NCBI RefSeq assembly: GCF_028372415.1
Contig: NC_092875.1
Coordinates: 48,031,271 to 48,095,270 of the forward strand
Reading direction: 5' to 3'
Source: Notamacropus eugenii
Taxonomy: Eukaryota; Chordata; Mammalia; Diprotodontia; Macropodidae
DNA length: 64,000 bases
The notes beneath the pieces are model-generated. The model made no database searches. It was given only the letters and a program-made list of their open reading frames with translations, and had not been told where the DNA came from. A program made the translations under genes and the position numbers. This document shows positions 1-12,779 of the stretch, one piece after another. Each line of letters opens with the position of its first letter. Positions within the stretch are counted from its first letter, which is position 1.

Positions 1-45
1 GCTTCTCATCCTCATTTTACAAATGAGGAAACAGAAAGGTAAAGT
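1..45 (-). repeat. MIR fragment
   Basis: CCTCATTTTACAAATGAGGA followed by AACAGAAAGG, cut by the window start. Confidence 0.5.
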
Positions 46-47
46 GC

Positions 48-51
48 ATAT

Positions 52-97
<46 letters not shown>
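48..97 (+). repeat. (TA)n / (CATA)n microsatellite
   Basis: Uninterrupted TA units from about 54 to 80, then TACATA units. Confidence 0.9.
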
Positions 98-102
<5 letters not shown>

Positions 103-381
103 TCCATTTAATTCAATATTAATTCATTAAGAGCTTTCTACTCCACTTCTTCCCAAGAGGAAGAGAGACCTCAGAGACTTTCCCCATCATACCCCTCTAC
201 CCTCCAGCTGATCCACTTAATTTGGAGACTGGTCCTGGAGGTGGAGTTGTTGGAATTTAAAGGCAAGTCAATCCTCTATCACGAGACAGCTCCTGATCTT
301 TGGCCATCCAGTCATTCATCAGGTCTCCAAGGCCTAAATGGCATCAACATCTTGCAGCATCTTACAATGTATGTATGTACA

Positions 382-423
<42 letters not shown>

Positions 424-1040
424 CCCTTCACCTCTTCCTCATAGAACCATAATAAAATCAGTATTATCACTGCTACTATCCAAAAGTCCTATACTCACAA
501 TCCCTGACTTTCTATGAGCACTATGAGCTCACTGCCATGAGCGCCATCCCTCTATGTTTTGTATTTTCCTAGTAGAGTAAGAATGTCTTGTGGGCAAAGA
601 CTATCTTATACTTGTACTGCAAGTGCCCAACATTATGCCTGACATGTAGTGCTTAATGATTAACTGAGACTGCCAACCCAAGGCACAACCCAATTCCGTC
701 TTCAAGGAGCTAACTTGCCCAGTGCCCCAGGGTGTCTGGGCTAGAAATCAAATCCAGATCAAAATGCAACACTCCTTCCACTATACTTCACTATACTAAG
801 TGAAAGTATATTCTTATTCTCTTCTAACATTCATAAGTTTATCTTTTTTAAACAAAAAACTAAATCATGTAGTTAAGAAAGATTAAATCATTGAGCTGTC
901 ATTCAGGAGCCTGTTAAGTTTCCGATGGAAATCTAGTGGGAGTCTACAGGGATGTTACAGTTGCTTTTTAAAATAGTATCGTTCAAGAATAGCAATGATA
1001 CTGATTCACCTTTGGAGGACTCTATCTCCATCAGCAAAAA
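98..1040. other. Intergenic, mostly unrecognised
   Basis: Apart from the (CA)n tract at 379-420 and a short L2/MIR-like tail near 625-660, I see no family or gene. Confidence 0.6.
379..420 (+). repeat. (CA)n microsatellite
   Basis: About 20 CA units with one TA interruption. Confidence 0.95.
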
Positions 1041-1195
1041 CAAACACTTTCTATTGAACACCTACTATGCACAGAACACTATGCTAGATGCTAGGGGAAT
1101 ACAAAGTTTAGATTAAATCCTAAGAAGTTTATGTTCTTTTGGGAGATAACAACATGTGCATAGACAAAGAGAAAATAACTTGGAGGAAGAAAGAA
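1041..1195 (-). repeat. L2 LINE 3' end
   Basis: ATTGAACACCTACTATGCAC, ACTATGCTAGATGCTAGGGG, then GGGAGATAACAACATGTGCA, in L2 antisense order. Confidence 0.75.
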
Positions 1196-1309
1196 CTCTA
1201 TTAACAGAAGGGAAATTGAGGGAAGGTTTTGCTTAGGCTGGAGATGGTACTTGAGTCAAGCCTTAGGATGTCTGATCTAAAAGTGCAAGGGTCTAAAGAG
1301 GCTGTTTTG

Positions 1310-1900
1310 CCAACCCCTTCATTTGGCTCTAAAAAAGGTATAAATACTCTGAGTTGAGGTTTTACTTTGGGGCTTAGTTTTTGGTAAGAAGTTTTGAGTG
1401 CCAGTTGAAGACTCTGGGAAGCTGCTAAGGAACCCTCCAGTTTTGATGTTGTGCTTCCCTCCCTGGTAACAATGGTCAGATAGCTGTACCTGTCTGTTGA
1501 ATTACAGTCAAGTAGAGAAAGCCATGTCTGTTGATTACTTTGGGGCTTACCAACTGGATGTGTTTATTTGGCCAGATGAGGACTCTGGGAAACCACTAAG
1601 GAAGCCCCAGCTTTGAGGACCCAGATATCATGCTTCCCTCTCTGGGAATGATGGTCAGTTAGGGTCCAATCGCCTGTTGAATTCAGGCAGAGGAATCCAT
1701 GTCCATTGATCATTTGATTTCTCTGTATTTTCTTTGAAATTCAGGGTGCTAACCCCCTGGACTAACTGAATGATATATGTACTTGGTTAAAGGAATGATA
1801 CATGTGCTTGATTAAAGTTATTGTTAAGCCTTGAAAATTGCTTTCCTTTTATGAATGTAGATCTAAGAAACTGTGATAGCAAGCCCCCCTGTGTATGTGG
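1310..1900 (+). repeat. LTR-like sequence with a 173-base tandem duplication
   Basis: ACTTTGGGGCTTA begins two successive units, at 1364 and 1537. Both then carry GACTCTGGGAA, a CTAAGGAA segment, TGCTTCCCTC, ATGGTCAG, CTGTTGAATT and a CCATGTC..TTGAT end. A TATAAATA at 1339-1346 precedes them, so this may be a retroviral LTR with a duplicated transcribed part; the class is not certain and no coding sequence is present. Confidence 0.55.
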
Positions 1901-2599
1901 TGCTTACTGTTAGCTACAAGGATTCAAATGACAAGCTGATTTATATTTTATCCTAGAAAGGGATGCCATTTGAGACTGATGAGCAGCACGACTTGTGCTT
2001 CAGGAAGACTATTTTGGCAATTATGTGGGAAACAAATTAGAGAGAGGTAAGATTAGAAACAGGAAGACCACTTAGAAGGCTCCAATAGAAGTCAGTGGCA
2101 AAATGAAAAGGGCCCGTGCTCAGGTAATGGCTGTGTGAGTGGAGAGATGTGAGGCACGGGAGATGTGATCCACATAGCATTGACTGTGATGTCTGATTAA
2201 ACACAGAATGAAGAAGAACAAAGATTTAGGGACTGCTCCCCGACCTCACACCTGTATATGTAGGAGAATGCTCTTCACAGAAACAGAGAACTTTGGAAGG
2301 TAGACAGGTTTGGGGAAAAGATAATTCATTCCATTTGGCATAAATTGACTTTGAGATGACCAAAATGCTGATGGTCTCTTTCAGGACTACTGCAGAGATT
2401 CCTGCCCAGTACAGCTTGGACTACATGGTCTTTTCTAAATACTCAGAGTCTGAGATACTAATGAAACTTCCAGCAAGGCTGGGCTGAACTAGGGATGGAT
2501 ACCTAGTTAACTGCACAGAAATGATAAGGGAAATCATGGAAGTAGAGGAGGTCGCTAAGGGAGAAAGGAGTAACCAACTCAAACACAACTTCTACAGAG

Positions 2600-2815
2600 G
2601 CCTTCCCCAGCTTAATACCAGTGCCTACCCTCTGTTAATTATTTCTATTTATTCTATATACTGCTTGCTTTGTATATGTGTTTGTATGTCATCTCCCCCT
2701 CTAGACTGTGGGCTCCTTGAAGGCAGGGGCTATCTTTTGCCCTTTTTGTATCCCCAGAGTTTAGCATGGTGTTTTGGCACATAGTAGGTGCTTTGTCAAT
2801 GTTTAGTGATTGACC
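2600..2815 (+). repeat. L2 LINE 3' end
   Basis: ACTGTGGGCTCCTTGAAGGC, CTTTTTGTATCCCCAGAG, GGCACATAGTAGGTGCTTTG, ending at TGATTGA. Confidence 0.85.
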
Positions 2816-3424
2816 AAAACAGACCCATGGAGAATATACATGCTTGGGGTGGTCAATAGAAACCAAAGCTTGCAGAGAAATCTGGATGAGGAGTTTCAAA
2901 AGACCATCAGATCTAACAGCTAAAAGATTGCATATAACCTTTGAGAGAGTAGTTTCAAAAGAATATTAGACTGTCCAGGGTTGAAAAGTCAGTGGGCAGC
3001 AACAAAGTGAAGGCAGGAAGTATAGATGATTCTTCTGAGGCATCTGGCAGTGAAAGGAACAAGGTGAAAGGAAGGTTTCTCCAGTATGGAAAAGACACCT
3101 GATTACATTCATAGGTACCTGTGAAGGAGATAAATTGGGGAAAAAATGCAGGTCAGAGACAGACAGATGGAAATAGGGACAGGTAAAATGAGAGATGATT
3201 GATGAGGCATGGAAGAGACAGGATCAAGGAGTAGTTTTGGCAAGGAGAAGGGCTGCCTCTTCTTCAGAGCCTAAGTTATGTGATGCAGCAGACGAGTTTT
3301 CAAGTGTGAATTAGATGAGATGAGGGAGCCTGGGAGATGAAAGATGGCCTCAATATTGTCAGTAAATTTGGAGGAAAGGTCCTTTTTTTCTTAGTAGAGT
3401 AGGCAGTATGCTAAAAGAGGAAAA
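2816..3424. other. Intergenic, purine-rich, diverged L2-like
   Basis: AGGATCAAGGAG and GGTGAAAGGAAGG type phrases recall antisense L2, but I cannot align it. No gene seen. Confidence 0.35.
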
Positions 3425-3700
3425 TACAAGACCAAAAGCCATTCCTCAATAGATAAGCTGCATGAATAGTTTAAAAAAAATTGTGCAAACTATCAACAAT
3501 CATATGAAGGAATGCTCTAAAGGACTAATAAAAGAAATGCAGATTAAAACAATTCTAGGGTTTCATCTCACATTCAGCAAAAGGGCAAAGGTGACAAAAG
3601 GCAGAAATGATGTTGGAAGGACTTCAGAAAGATGCTAATGCACTTACAATTTGGAATTACGGAAGAAAAGTTACAAAACTATTTTACTTTGAACCAAAAA
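3425..3700 (+). repeat. L1 LINE ORF2 fragment, sense
   Basis: Encodes with breaks NNHMKECSKGLIKEMQIKT, parallel to [20 protein letters not shown] of the intron 6 L1. Followed by an AT-rich stretch to 3796. Confidence 0.75.
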
Positions 3701-4599
3701 GCCTACTGCTGGTCAAACATTTTTATTATTTTATTATTTTTCTTTATTTAAAATTATTTCTTTATAAAAATATTTCTTTATTTTAAATTATTATTTGGGG
3801 GGGCAGAGCCAAGATGGTAGAGCAGAAAGATGCACCTACTCTAGCTCTCCCCCCATAACCCATAAAATACCTGTAAAAAAATGACTCTAAACACATGCTA
3901 GAGCAGCATAAGACACAAAATGATAGTGAAAGAGATTTCCAGCCCAAGACAGCCTGGCAGGCTGAAAGGAAAGGTCTTTCACACCGAGCTCAGGGCAGAG
4001 AACAGCCCAGCCTTGCGCAGGGACAGGACTAGAGCCGTCTTCAGGGTGTGGAATCACAGGTAGCAGCTGGAGTTCCCAGATTTCTCAACCCACAAATGGC
4101 AAAGACAGCTTCAAAGGTCAGTAAGAAAGTTCTTTCACCTGGGTAAGAGGGGGGTATGGGTCCAGCTCCAGCCCCACGGTGGTGGCACTCACTGCCGAGT
4201 CCACTTTTGGAGCCCTTGGTCTAAAGACCCTGGGGAAACTGAGCAGGTGATCTGGATCTCAGCCCTGAGTGGTGGTCCTGGGGTGAGGAAGAGTGCTGGT
4301 TTGGTGGAGGTGGTAGTGATGGTGGAGAGGGAACCCTACTCACAGATCCTGGGCAGAAAAGAGTGCTTGTGGTTATTCACAGACAAGAGAGCAGTCCAAG
4401 AGAGGAGTAAAGTCCTCTCCCTTGATTGTGCCACCTTGGAGGAACTTACAGGTCCCTAGAGTATATCCTCCACTTGACAAAAGACTCAAAAGTCAAGTGA
4501 CTGGTTGGGAAAATGCCCCCTCCCCAAAAGGGGGAAAAATAAGACTAAAGAAGGTTACTTTCTTGGTGAAAAGGTGTTTTCTTCTATCCTTTCAGATAA

Positions 4600-5640
4600 G
4601 GAAAAACAAAGCATACTATCAGAGGAAGACACCAAAGTCCAGGCTTCTACATCCAAAACCTCCAAAAAAATACGTAATGGTTTCAGGTCATAGAAGAGTT
4701 CAAAAAGGATTTTAAAAATCAAGTAAGAGAGGTGGAAGAAAAATTGGGAAGAGAAATGAGAGTGATACAAGAAAATCATGAAAAGCAAGTCAACAGCTTG
4801 CTAAAGAAGATCCAAAAAAAATGCCAAAGAAAATAACACCTTTAAAAATAAACTAACCCAAATGGCAAAAGAGGTCCAAAAAAGCCAATGAGGAGAAGAA
4901 TGCTTTAAAAAACAGAATTGGCCAAATGGAAAAGGACTTTCAAAAGTTCACTGAAGTTGAAGTAGTTCTTTAAAAATTAGAATGGAGCAGATGAAAGCTA
5001 ATGACTTTATAAAAAACCAAAAAACTATAAAACAAAACCAAAAGAATGAAAAAATAGAAGACAATGTGAAATATATCATTGGAAAAACAACTGACCTGGA
5101 AAATAGATCCAGGAGAGATCATTTAAAGATTATTCATCTACCTGAAAACCATGATCAGAAAAAGAGCCTAGACATCACCTTCCAAGAAATTATCAAGGAA
5201 AACTGACCTAATATTCTAGAACCAGAGGGCAAAATAGAAACAGAATAAATCACCTATCACCTCCTGAAAGAGATCCCAAAAGTTAAACTCCTAGGAATAT
5301 TGTAGCCAAATTCCAGAGTTCCCAGGTCAAGGAGAAAATATTACAAGCAGCCAGAAAGAAACAATTCAAGTATTGTGGAAATACAATCAGGATAACACAG
5401 GATTTAGCAGCCTCTACACTAAGGGATCAAAAGGCTTGGAATATGATACTCCAGAGATCAAAGGAGATAGGATTAAAACCAAGAATCACCTTCCCAGCAA
5501 AACTGAGTATAACACTTGGGGGGGGGGGGGAGGAAATGGAATTTCAATGAAATAGAGGACTCCCAAGCATTCTTATTGAAAAGACCAGAGCTGAATAGAA
5601 AATTTGACTTTCAAATACAAGAATCAAGGGAAACATGAAA
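4600..5640 (+). pseudogene. Decayed L1-type ORF1 (RNA-binding coiled-coil protein)
   Basis: Longest intact piece 4982-5206 reads as coiled coil then DLENRSRRDHLKIIHLPENH, the start of the L1 ORF1 RRM. Downstream, in shifting frames, AARKKQFKYCGN (about 5350-5385) and PRITFPAKLS-like text (about 5480-5510) match the ORF1 C-terminal domain. Stops, frameshifts and a 13-G run at 5518-5530 break it. Confidence 0.75.
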
Positions 5641-5755
5641 AGATAAACAGGAAAGAGAAGCCTTAAGGGACTCATTTAAGTTAAACTGTTTACATTCCTA
5701 CATGGAAAGATGTTATTTGAAACTCATGAGATCTTTTTCAGTATTAGGGCAGAGG

Positions 5756-5877
<122 letters not shown>

Positions 5878-6837
5878 GGTATGTATGGGTATGTATGTAT
5901 GTTTATATTATATATGTGTAGGTATGCATATGTACATGGGTATATGTATGTATGTATATGTGTGTGTGTGTGTGTATACACACACACATAGACAGAGGGC
6001 ACAGGGTGAGCTGAATTTGAAAGGAGAACACGTAAAAATAAATAAAATTTATTGTGGAATGGAATGCACCAGGAGTAAGGGAAAGGGAGGGGCAGAATGT
6101 AGCAAATCATCTCACATAAAAGAGGGAAGAAAGAGCTTTTACAATGGAGGGGAAGGGGGGGAGATGAAAGAAAATAATTGAGTCTTACTCTCATGAAATT
6201 TGGCTTAAGGAGGGAAGAACACACACACAATTGGATATGGAAATCTATTTTACCTTTCAGGAAGGCAAGGGGGAAGGGGACAGGAGAGGGAAGATAATAG
6301 AAGGGACAGCAAATTGGGGAAAGGGATAATCAGAAGCAAACACAATTGTGGGAGGACAAGTCAAGGGAGAGAATGAAATAAATTGAGAGCAGGATAGGAC
6401 AGAGGGAAATGTGGTTAGTCTTTTTCAACATAACTATTGTGGAAGTGCTTGGCATTGTTACACATGTATGACCTATATTGAATTGCTTGTTTTCTCAATG
6501 AGGGTGGGTGGGGAGGGAGGGAGAGAATATGGAATTCAAAGTTTTAAGAATGAACGTTAAAATTGTTTTAGCATGCCACTGGAAATTAAACTATACAAGC
6601 AATGGAGTACAGAAATGTATTTTACCCTACAGGAAAATAGAGGGCAAGGGGGATAGAAGAAGGGTAGGTAATAGAAGGGAGGACAGACTGGAGGAATGGG
6701 TAGATGGGGTGCATGCTGTCCTTGGGTGGGGGTGAGGAGAGATGGGGAGAAAATTTTTAATTCAAATTCTTACGAAAATAAATGTTAAGAACTGAAAATA
6801 AGTAAATTATATATTTTTAAAAATTATTTATTTTATT

Positions 6838-9800
6838 TATCACATTTATTAAGCCTCTGCTATGTGCCAGACACTATGCTAAGCACTGGAGATTTTTAGA
6901 AAGGCAAAAGAAAGTCTCTGATCTCAAGGAGCTCACTATCTGATGGGAGAGATAATGTACAAACAACTATGCACAGACAAGCTACAGACAGGATAAAAGG
7001 AAAATAATCAACAGAGGAATGGCACTAAAATTAAGAGGCATTGGGAAAGGCTTTATGGTGAAGGTAGGATTTTAGTTGGAACCTGAAGAAAGCCAGGAGG
7101 CAGAGATGAGGAGGGAGAGTATTCCAGGCATGAGGAACAATGAATGAAATGCCCAAAGCTGAAAAATCAGAGTGTTTTGTTAGAAGAACAGCAAAGAAAC
7201 TAGTGCCACTGGTTCAAAAAACACCTGGGTACAAGGTAGGGGAGAGGGAAGAGGGTGTGAGGTATAATAAGACTAGAAAGACTGGCCGGATGAATACCTT
7301 TGATCATCAAAGGATTGTATATTTGATCCTGGGCATGATAGGGAGCCTCTGGAGTTTATTGATTAGGGGAGTAACATGGTTGGACCTAAGCTTTAGGAAA
7401 ACCATTTTCACAGATAAATAGAGGATGGATTGGAATAGAAAGAAACTTTTGGTAAACAGACCAACCAGCAGTCTATTGTAATAGTCCAGCTGTGAGATGA
7501 AGGTCTGTAGTAGGATAAAGCAGTATCAGAGGAAAGAAAGAGAGATGTTGCAAAGGTAAAATCAACAAGCTTTGGCAACAGAGTGGATATGGGAACCAAA
7601 AGAGCAAAGAGATAAATACGACACCCAGGTTGAGGGCCTGGGGGACTAGGAGAATAGCGGTGCCTTCAAGAGTCATAGGGAATTGTAGAAACAAGGACAG
7701 TTGGGAGATATGGGGGGCTAAATGTTGAATTCATTTCTGGGCATGGTGAGTTCAAAATGTCTACATGACATCAAGTTCAAGATATCTAATTGGCAGAGTT
7801 GAAGATATTGGGAGTTCAAATGAGGTCATGTTTGTAAAGTTCTTAGCACAGTGCCTAGAACATAGAAGGTTCTACATAAGTACATATTCCCTTTCCCCCT
7901 TCCCAGATGTAAAACTGGAATTCAACAGAGAGGTTAGGGCTAGATAAGTTGATTTGTGAATCATTATCATAGAGGTGGGTGATCATTGAATCCACGGAAG
8001 CAGAAGAGATCACCAAGTGAAATAACATAGATAAGAGGGCCCAAGATAGAGAGTCCTACGGGGTACCCACAGTTAACGGGTGTGACTTAGATGGAGATCC
8101 AGCAAAAGAGAGCAAGGAGCAGTTTAAAAGAAGAACTGAGAGAGAACAGTGTCACAAAAAACCTAGAGAGAAGAGAATATCAAGAAGAGGGTGAACGGAG
8201 CCTGCAGAGAGATCAAGAAGGATGAGGACTGAGAAAAGACCCTAAGACTTGGCAATTAAAATATCACTGGTAACTTTAGAGAGGGCAGTTAGATGGTACA
8301 ATGGATAGAGCTCCAGGTCTGGAGTCAGGAAGATTCCATGAGTTCAAATCCAGCCTCAGACACTTACTAGCTGTGTGACCCTGGTCAGGTAACTTAACCC
8401 TATTTGCCTCAGTTTCCTCATCTGTGAAATGAGCAGGAGAGAGAAATGGCAAACTCCTCTAGTATCTTTTCCAAGAAAACCCCAAAATGGGGTCATGAAG
8501 AATGAGGCACAAGTGACACAACTAAACAACAAACTTTAGAGAAGGCAGCTTCAGTTGAATGTCAGAAACCAGACTGTAGAGAGTTAAGTAATGAGAGGAA
8601 AGGAAGTGGAGGCACCTACTGTGACAAGATAAGGGAATTTCAGAATTAACAAATACAGAAGTGGCACATTTGTGGGTGATGCCAAGATCAAGGATATGGC
8701 TATCTTTTTATACAGCTGAGGAGCAGTAGAGGTCATAGGAAATAAGTAAATTAAGGAACTAGTACGTTAGAGCGTTTGAGGGAGTATCAATAGGTATACT
8801 GAAGTCCCCTCATGTGAGGGTGATTGTGAGCCAGGCATTGAATTTACTAAGCAAGGGGGATATCCTGGAAGTCCATTGGCAATAACTACCAGGACTTTGA
8901 TTGGACAGTAGTTATGGATTGTGAGAATTCCAAAGGAGGGGGAACTGAGTGATGGTGATGGGGGGAAACCTGGAAGTGACAAGGGAGGGAAATATTCCAA
9001 CTCCCCCACTTTGACCAGTGAGCTATAGGTGAAGGGGAAAGTATGGGTGAAAGTGCTGCTAGTGCTAGAAAGGACAGCAAGGGAGGCTGTGTCAGGTGGG
9101 AGCCAGGTCTCAGTGAGAGTCAGAAGCTGAAAAGAGAAAAGAAAATATTTAAAATGTAAGTGAGCTTATTGCCTATGGAGTGAAGAGACATTCCAGAAGG
9201 CACAATGGAGTAGTTTGGGGTTGGGGTGGTGAGGGAAATGGAAATAAAGAATTGGTCGGTGGGACATGAAGAAAGGCATCTGAATGATGACCTACAGGGG
9301 TTCAAAACCCATGGAATGGGGAGGGGAGAGGTATGACCAGGATAGATTTTGTTAATTATTAAGGGAAATTTTTTTTTAACAATTTTCAACATCAATAGTG
9401 TTATGACCTCAGGGTAGAGTCTTTTCACATCCTGGGGCAGTTGAGGCAAAGAACTTGGAGCAGGAGCTGTGATACTCTCCCAGTAGATTGACATGATAAA
9501 ATGGCACTGTTCCTCTTGTCGCAGAAGATAGGAGACCAGGGAGGAAATGGAAGAGGCTAAGATGGAATGACTGGAATGCCACCCTGTCTCCTCATCATAG
9601 CAACAGGAGACTGAAAAGTTCTTTTCAAAGGGAGGCTGGAAAGATGCACAGGACACAATAGCAGGGCACCCTCCTCTCCTCCTCCCACCCCAACTGGGCT
9701 GGAGACCAGAAAAGAGACTCCTGAAGACCAGGCAGGAGATAGTAGCTCAAGATGGTAAGGTGCCCTCTTCTCTTCTTTCCTCCTATTCCTGGGCACATAT
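6838..9800 (-). mobile_element. Long L2 LINE relic, antisense, interrupted by a SINE
   Basis: Left end is the L2 3' end (ATTAAGCCTCTGCTATGTGC, CTAAGCACTGG). Moving right on the + strand come the complement of the RT C-terminus (AGTCTATTGTAATAGTCCAG, which complements the LDYCN motif codons, near 7470) and, past the SINE, endonuclease-side sequence to about 9800. At about 3 kb it is near full length, but every frame is broken. The right border is uncertain. Confidence 0.8.
8283..8531 (+). mobile_element. MAR1/WSINE-type SINE inserted in the L2 relic
   Basis: Full-length tRNA-headed CORE-SINE: GGGCAGTTAGATGGTACAAT start, GAGTTCAAATCCAGCCTCAG (B box), CTGTGTGACCCTGG, CCTCATCTGTGAAATG, GGGGTCATGAAGAATGAGGC, ending AACTAAACAACAA. 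An 11-bp duplication AACTTTAGAGA at 8272-8282 and 8532-8542 flanks it, and L2 sequence resumes directly after it. Confidence 0.9.
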
Positions 9801-9831
9801 CATAGTGCTAAAGATTGACAGGTCCCAAATA

Positions 9832-10330
9832 TACCCAAATATTTATAATAGCAATTTTTTAAACTATAGCCAAGAACTGGAAACAAAGTAGGTGGCCATC
9901 AACTGAGAAATGGCTGAACAAAGTACAGCATATGTAATAATGTACTATTATTGTGCCATAAGAAATAATAAAGATGAAAAATACAGGAAAACTTGGGGAC
10001 TTCTATGAACTAAGCACAGAAAAGTAAGCAGAACCAGGAGAACAAATTACACAATGACTACAATAACATGAATAAAGTCAACGTTACAAGGTATCAGAAC
10101 TGACCACTCCTGGCTCCTAGGGACTGAAATTAAAGCACACCTCTTTTCTCAGAAGAGAGGTGGTGAACCACAGATTCAGCCCGAAACATCTGTTGCCAGA
10201 TATGGCCAACATGTTGATTTGTTCTGCATGCTTATTTATTACAAGAAGTTTTATTAGAAAAGGCTGGGGGAAGGGAAGAAGTTATTGGGAAATTACATGG
10301 CTTTTATAAAGACAATAAAACATTTATTTT
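9832..10330 (+). repeat. L1 LINE 3' end, sense
   Basis: ORF2 C-terminal remains (CCAAGAACTGGAAACAAAG, ATCAACTGAGAAATGGCTGA, AGTAAGCAGAACCAGGAGAA) then a 3' UTR ending in AT-rich sequence near 10330. Confidence 0.8.
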
Positions 10331-10529
10331 TAAATGAAAATAAAAGGCATAAATGAAATTTTTAGGAGAGGAGGGAATAATGTCATCAAAGACTGAAGAT
10401 TTCAGAGAAGGAATCATGGAAGACACTGCATTTGAGTTGTGCTTTAAAAGAACTTTATTGTCAAAACTGAAGAACATTCACAGGCTCATCATGTTATCAA
10501 TCCCAACTCTTTCTTCATTTTTCTTTATT

Positions 10530-10860
10530 TACAGATGAAGAAAGTAGGCCAGAGATTAAGTGGCTTGTCAAAGAGTACATATGTAGTAAGAGGTAGGGCT
10601 AAAATGCAAACCCAGATTCTCTGACTCCAAAGCCAGTACTCTACTCTTTCTGGAATCATGCTGAGTTAAAGAACACTGGATTCACCTCCAGTCCAGACTA
10701 GATGTTTAACATTTGCTGAATTTAACTCAGAGCTAGAAACCTTCCAAATCATCTGATCTAACCATTTTACAGAAGAGGAAATGGAGGCACAGAAAAGATA
10801 ACAGGCTCACTCGAGGTATCTTGGGCACAGCTGGAACTGGAACTCAAGCTTCTAATTCCA
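10530..10860 (-). repeat. Two adjacent MIR relics
   Basis: One at about 10530-10650 (GATGAAGAAAGTAGGCC, AGTGGCTTGTCAAAGAG, CCAGATTCTCTGACTCC), one at about 10725-10860 (ATTTTACAGAAGAGGAAATG, CTGGAACTGGAACTCAAGC). Confidence 0.65.
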
Positions 10861-11117
10861 AATTTCATCCGTCATCCAGAAGTGAAATTACACAGAGGGA
10901 TGGTGAATTGTTTATTTTGGCTGGCAGAATGGGATATGAAATAGGGCTCAAAAGTAAGGCAGCATGAGAATGTAGAAAGCTGCAAATAACGGGCAAAGGA
11001 GTTTGAACGAGAGAAAAGGGAGTCACTAGAGGGCTTGAATCAGAAGATTCATATGATCACAAGCAAGGAATAGTAATCAATGAGTTACAGAAGAGAAGAG
11101 CTGGAAAGCATCTTAGG

Positions 11118-11193
11118 CTGCCACCACCATCACCACCACCACCAGCACCACCATCAGCACCAGCACCACCAGCAGCAGCACCACTACCACCCC
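11118..11193 (+). repeat. (CAC/CAG/CAT)n trinucleotide tract
   Basis: Imperfect CACCAC, CAGCAC and CAGCAG units over about 76 bases, intergenic. Confidence 0.9.
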
Positions 11194-11199
11194 TTCAAT

Positions 11200-11640
11200 T
11201 TTACAAATTGAATTTTACAAATTTTACCAAAAAAAACGGAGACAATGACAGGCAGCTTCTGAGATAAAATACAACCCTACCCCCTTTGGTACTTTAAGCC
11301 TTTCACATCATCTTTCCAGGCTTATGTCAGCTTTTCACACACTTTACTTTCTAGCCAAAATTGTCCATAAGCTATTCCCCAAAGTTAGCGATTTCTTCCC
11401 TGACTCCAGGCCATCCTCCACATCTCAGACACTCCGTTCTCATCTCCATCCCTTGGGATCCTTAGTTCCCTTCACCTCAACAGTCACGTCCTCAAGGTTT
11501 TTCCTGCTCTTTCTAGTTGTTGGGGCTCTCTCCCTTCCAGATCTATCTTCTCTTTAACTTATCTGCGTTGCATGTTGAATCTCCACAAGCAGAATTTGAG
11601 GCCCATTTCGATTTTGTCTCCCTAGTCAATCCTCCCTCCC
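11200..11640. other. Intergenic, pyrimidine-rich, unrecognised
   Basis: CTCCATCCCTTG and CCTCAAGG-type text recalls an L2 sense segment, but I cannot align it. No gene seen. Confidence 0.35.
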
Positions 11641-11644
11641 CTAA

Positions 11645-11810
11645 TTTTTAGCACAGTGCCTCACAATTCAATTCAACAAGCATTTATTAGGTACCTACTA
11701 CGCGCCAGGGACTGAGCACTTTCTACTCTCAAAGAGATTACATTGTATCCTTCGTGTTTACTTAAGTATCCGTTCTATACAAATAAATACGAAACATGTA
11801 CAAAGTAATT
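11645..11810 (-). repeat. L2 LINE 3' end
   Basis: AACAAGCATTTATTAGGTAC, CTACTACGCGCCAGGGACTG, TCTCAAAGAGATTACATTG. A second, shorter L2/MIR tail in the other orientation (CACACAGTAGGTGCTTAATG) lies at 12136-12160. Confidence 0.75.
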
Positions 11811-12779
11811 TCCAGAGGAAGGACGCGGGTCTAACGCAAAAGGCGGCCACACAGGGGTGGAACTGGGGTACCAGCGGGCACAAAGGGAAGGGTAGAGAAG
11901 GGTGAGATAGGGAACGGGAGGGAAGAGGATGACGCACCCTGCTGGCTATGAGGGTGCAGAGTGGCAGGAAGGGAAAGGCAGCCCAGAATCAAAAGAGGAG
12001 GCGCTCGTTGGACCGGACTGAAAACGGCCATCATGAAGTCACCAAAATGGCACCCAACACTTATTAATGGTCTGCTCTAAAACAGGGGAAGTTAACAGTT
12101 CTTTCTCTGCCGGATCACGCTCGGCACAAGGCGGGCACACAGTAGGTGCTTAATGCGCTTATTGAATGGGGCGGAAGGTAGCACAGCTCCTCCCTACATT
12201 TTCAGGTTGGGCAAACCTAGAGGCCCCCGATGACAAGGAGGGCATCGGGTGGTGGAAACAGGGGGCCGGCTTGGGGGGCGGGGTAGGTCAGAGGCTGGAC
12301 TTGCCTCTCGATCCCCTCCAAGGAAAATGACAGAGTTGGTGTAAGTGCCATCTAAGGCCCCTTTCGCCTCTAAAACGATGATCCAGGAATAAACCTTTGG
12401 GAAGGGGAGGAAGAAGGAAAACGTCCGGCACGGAGGCAGGGGGATGGACGGAATGACCCCCTCCATCTCTAGCCACTCGTCCCCACCTCCGCCTCGACTC
12501 GGCCTCGCCCCAGGGCCGGGAGGGCTGTCTGAGCTGATTACCCTTTCCCCTCCCCCGCCTCCCTCCTCTTCTGCCCCTTCCCGCGGCTCTCCAAGGCCTT
12601 TGCTCCCCTGAGCCGCAACTTGGACCTCGTTCGCTTTCGCACTTTCGACACCCATACAGGACGCCTGGTCAGAGGCAAAGGGGAAAATAAAAAAATGTAA
12701 AGTAAGCCCTCGCTGCGTCGCCTCCGCCCCCTCAATCATGTGAGATTGACCCGGAGTCCACCCCACCTACGCCGCGATT

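Noticed and set aside
9120..9656. 178-codon minus-strand frame
   Set aside because: Lies in the antisense L2 relic; a chance open stretch with no intact domain.
12194..12766. 190-codon open frame on the minus strand upstream of SFSWAP, possible divergent gene
   Set aside because: Composition-driven frame in the CpG island; no recognisable domain, no good start context and no splice pattern.
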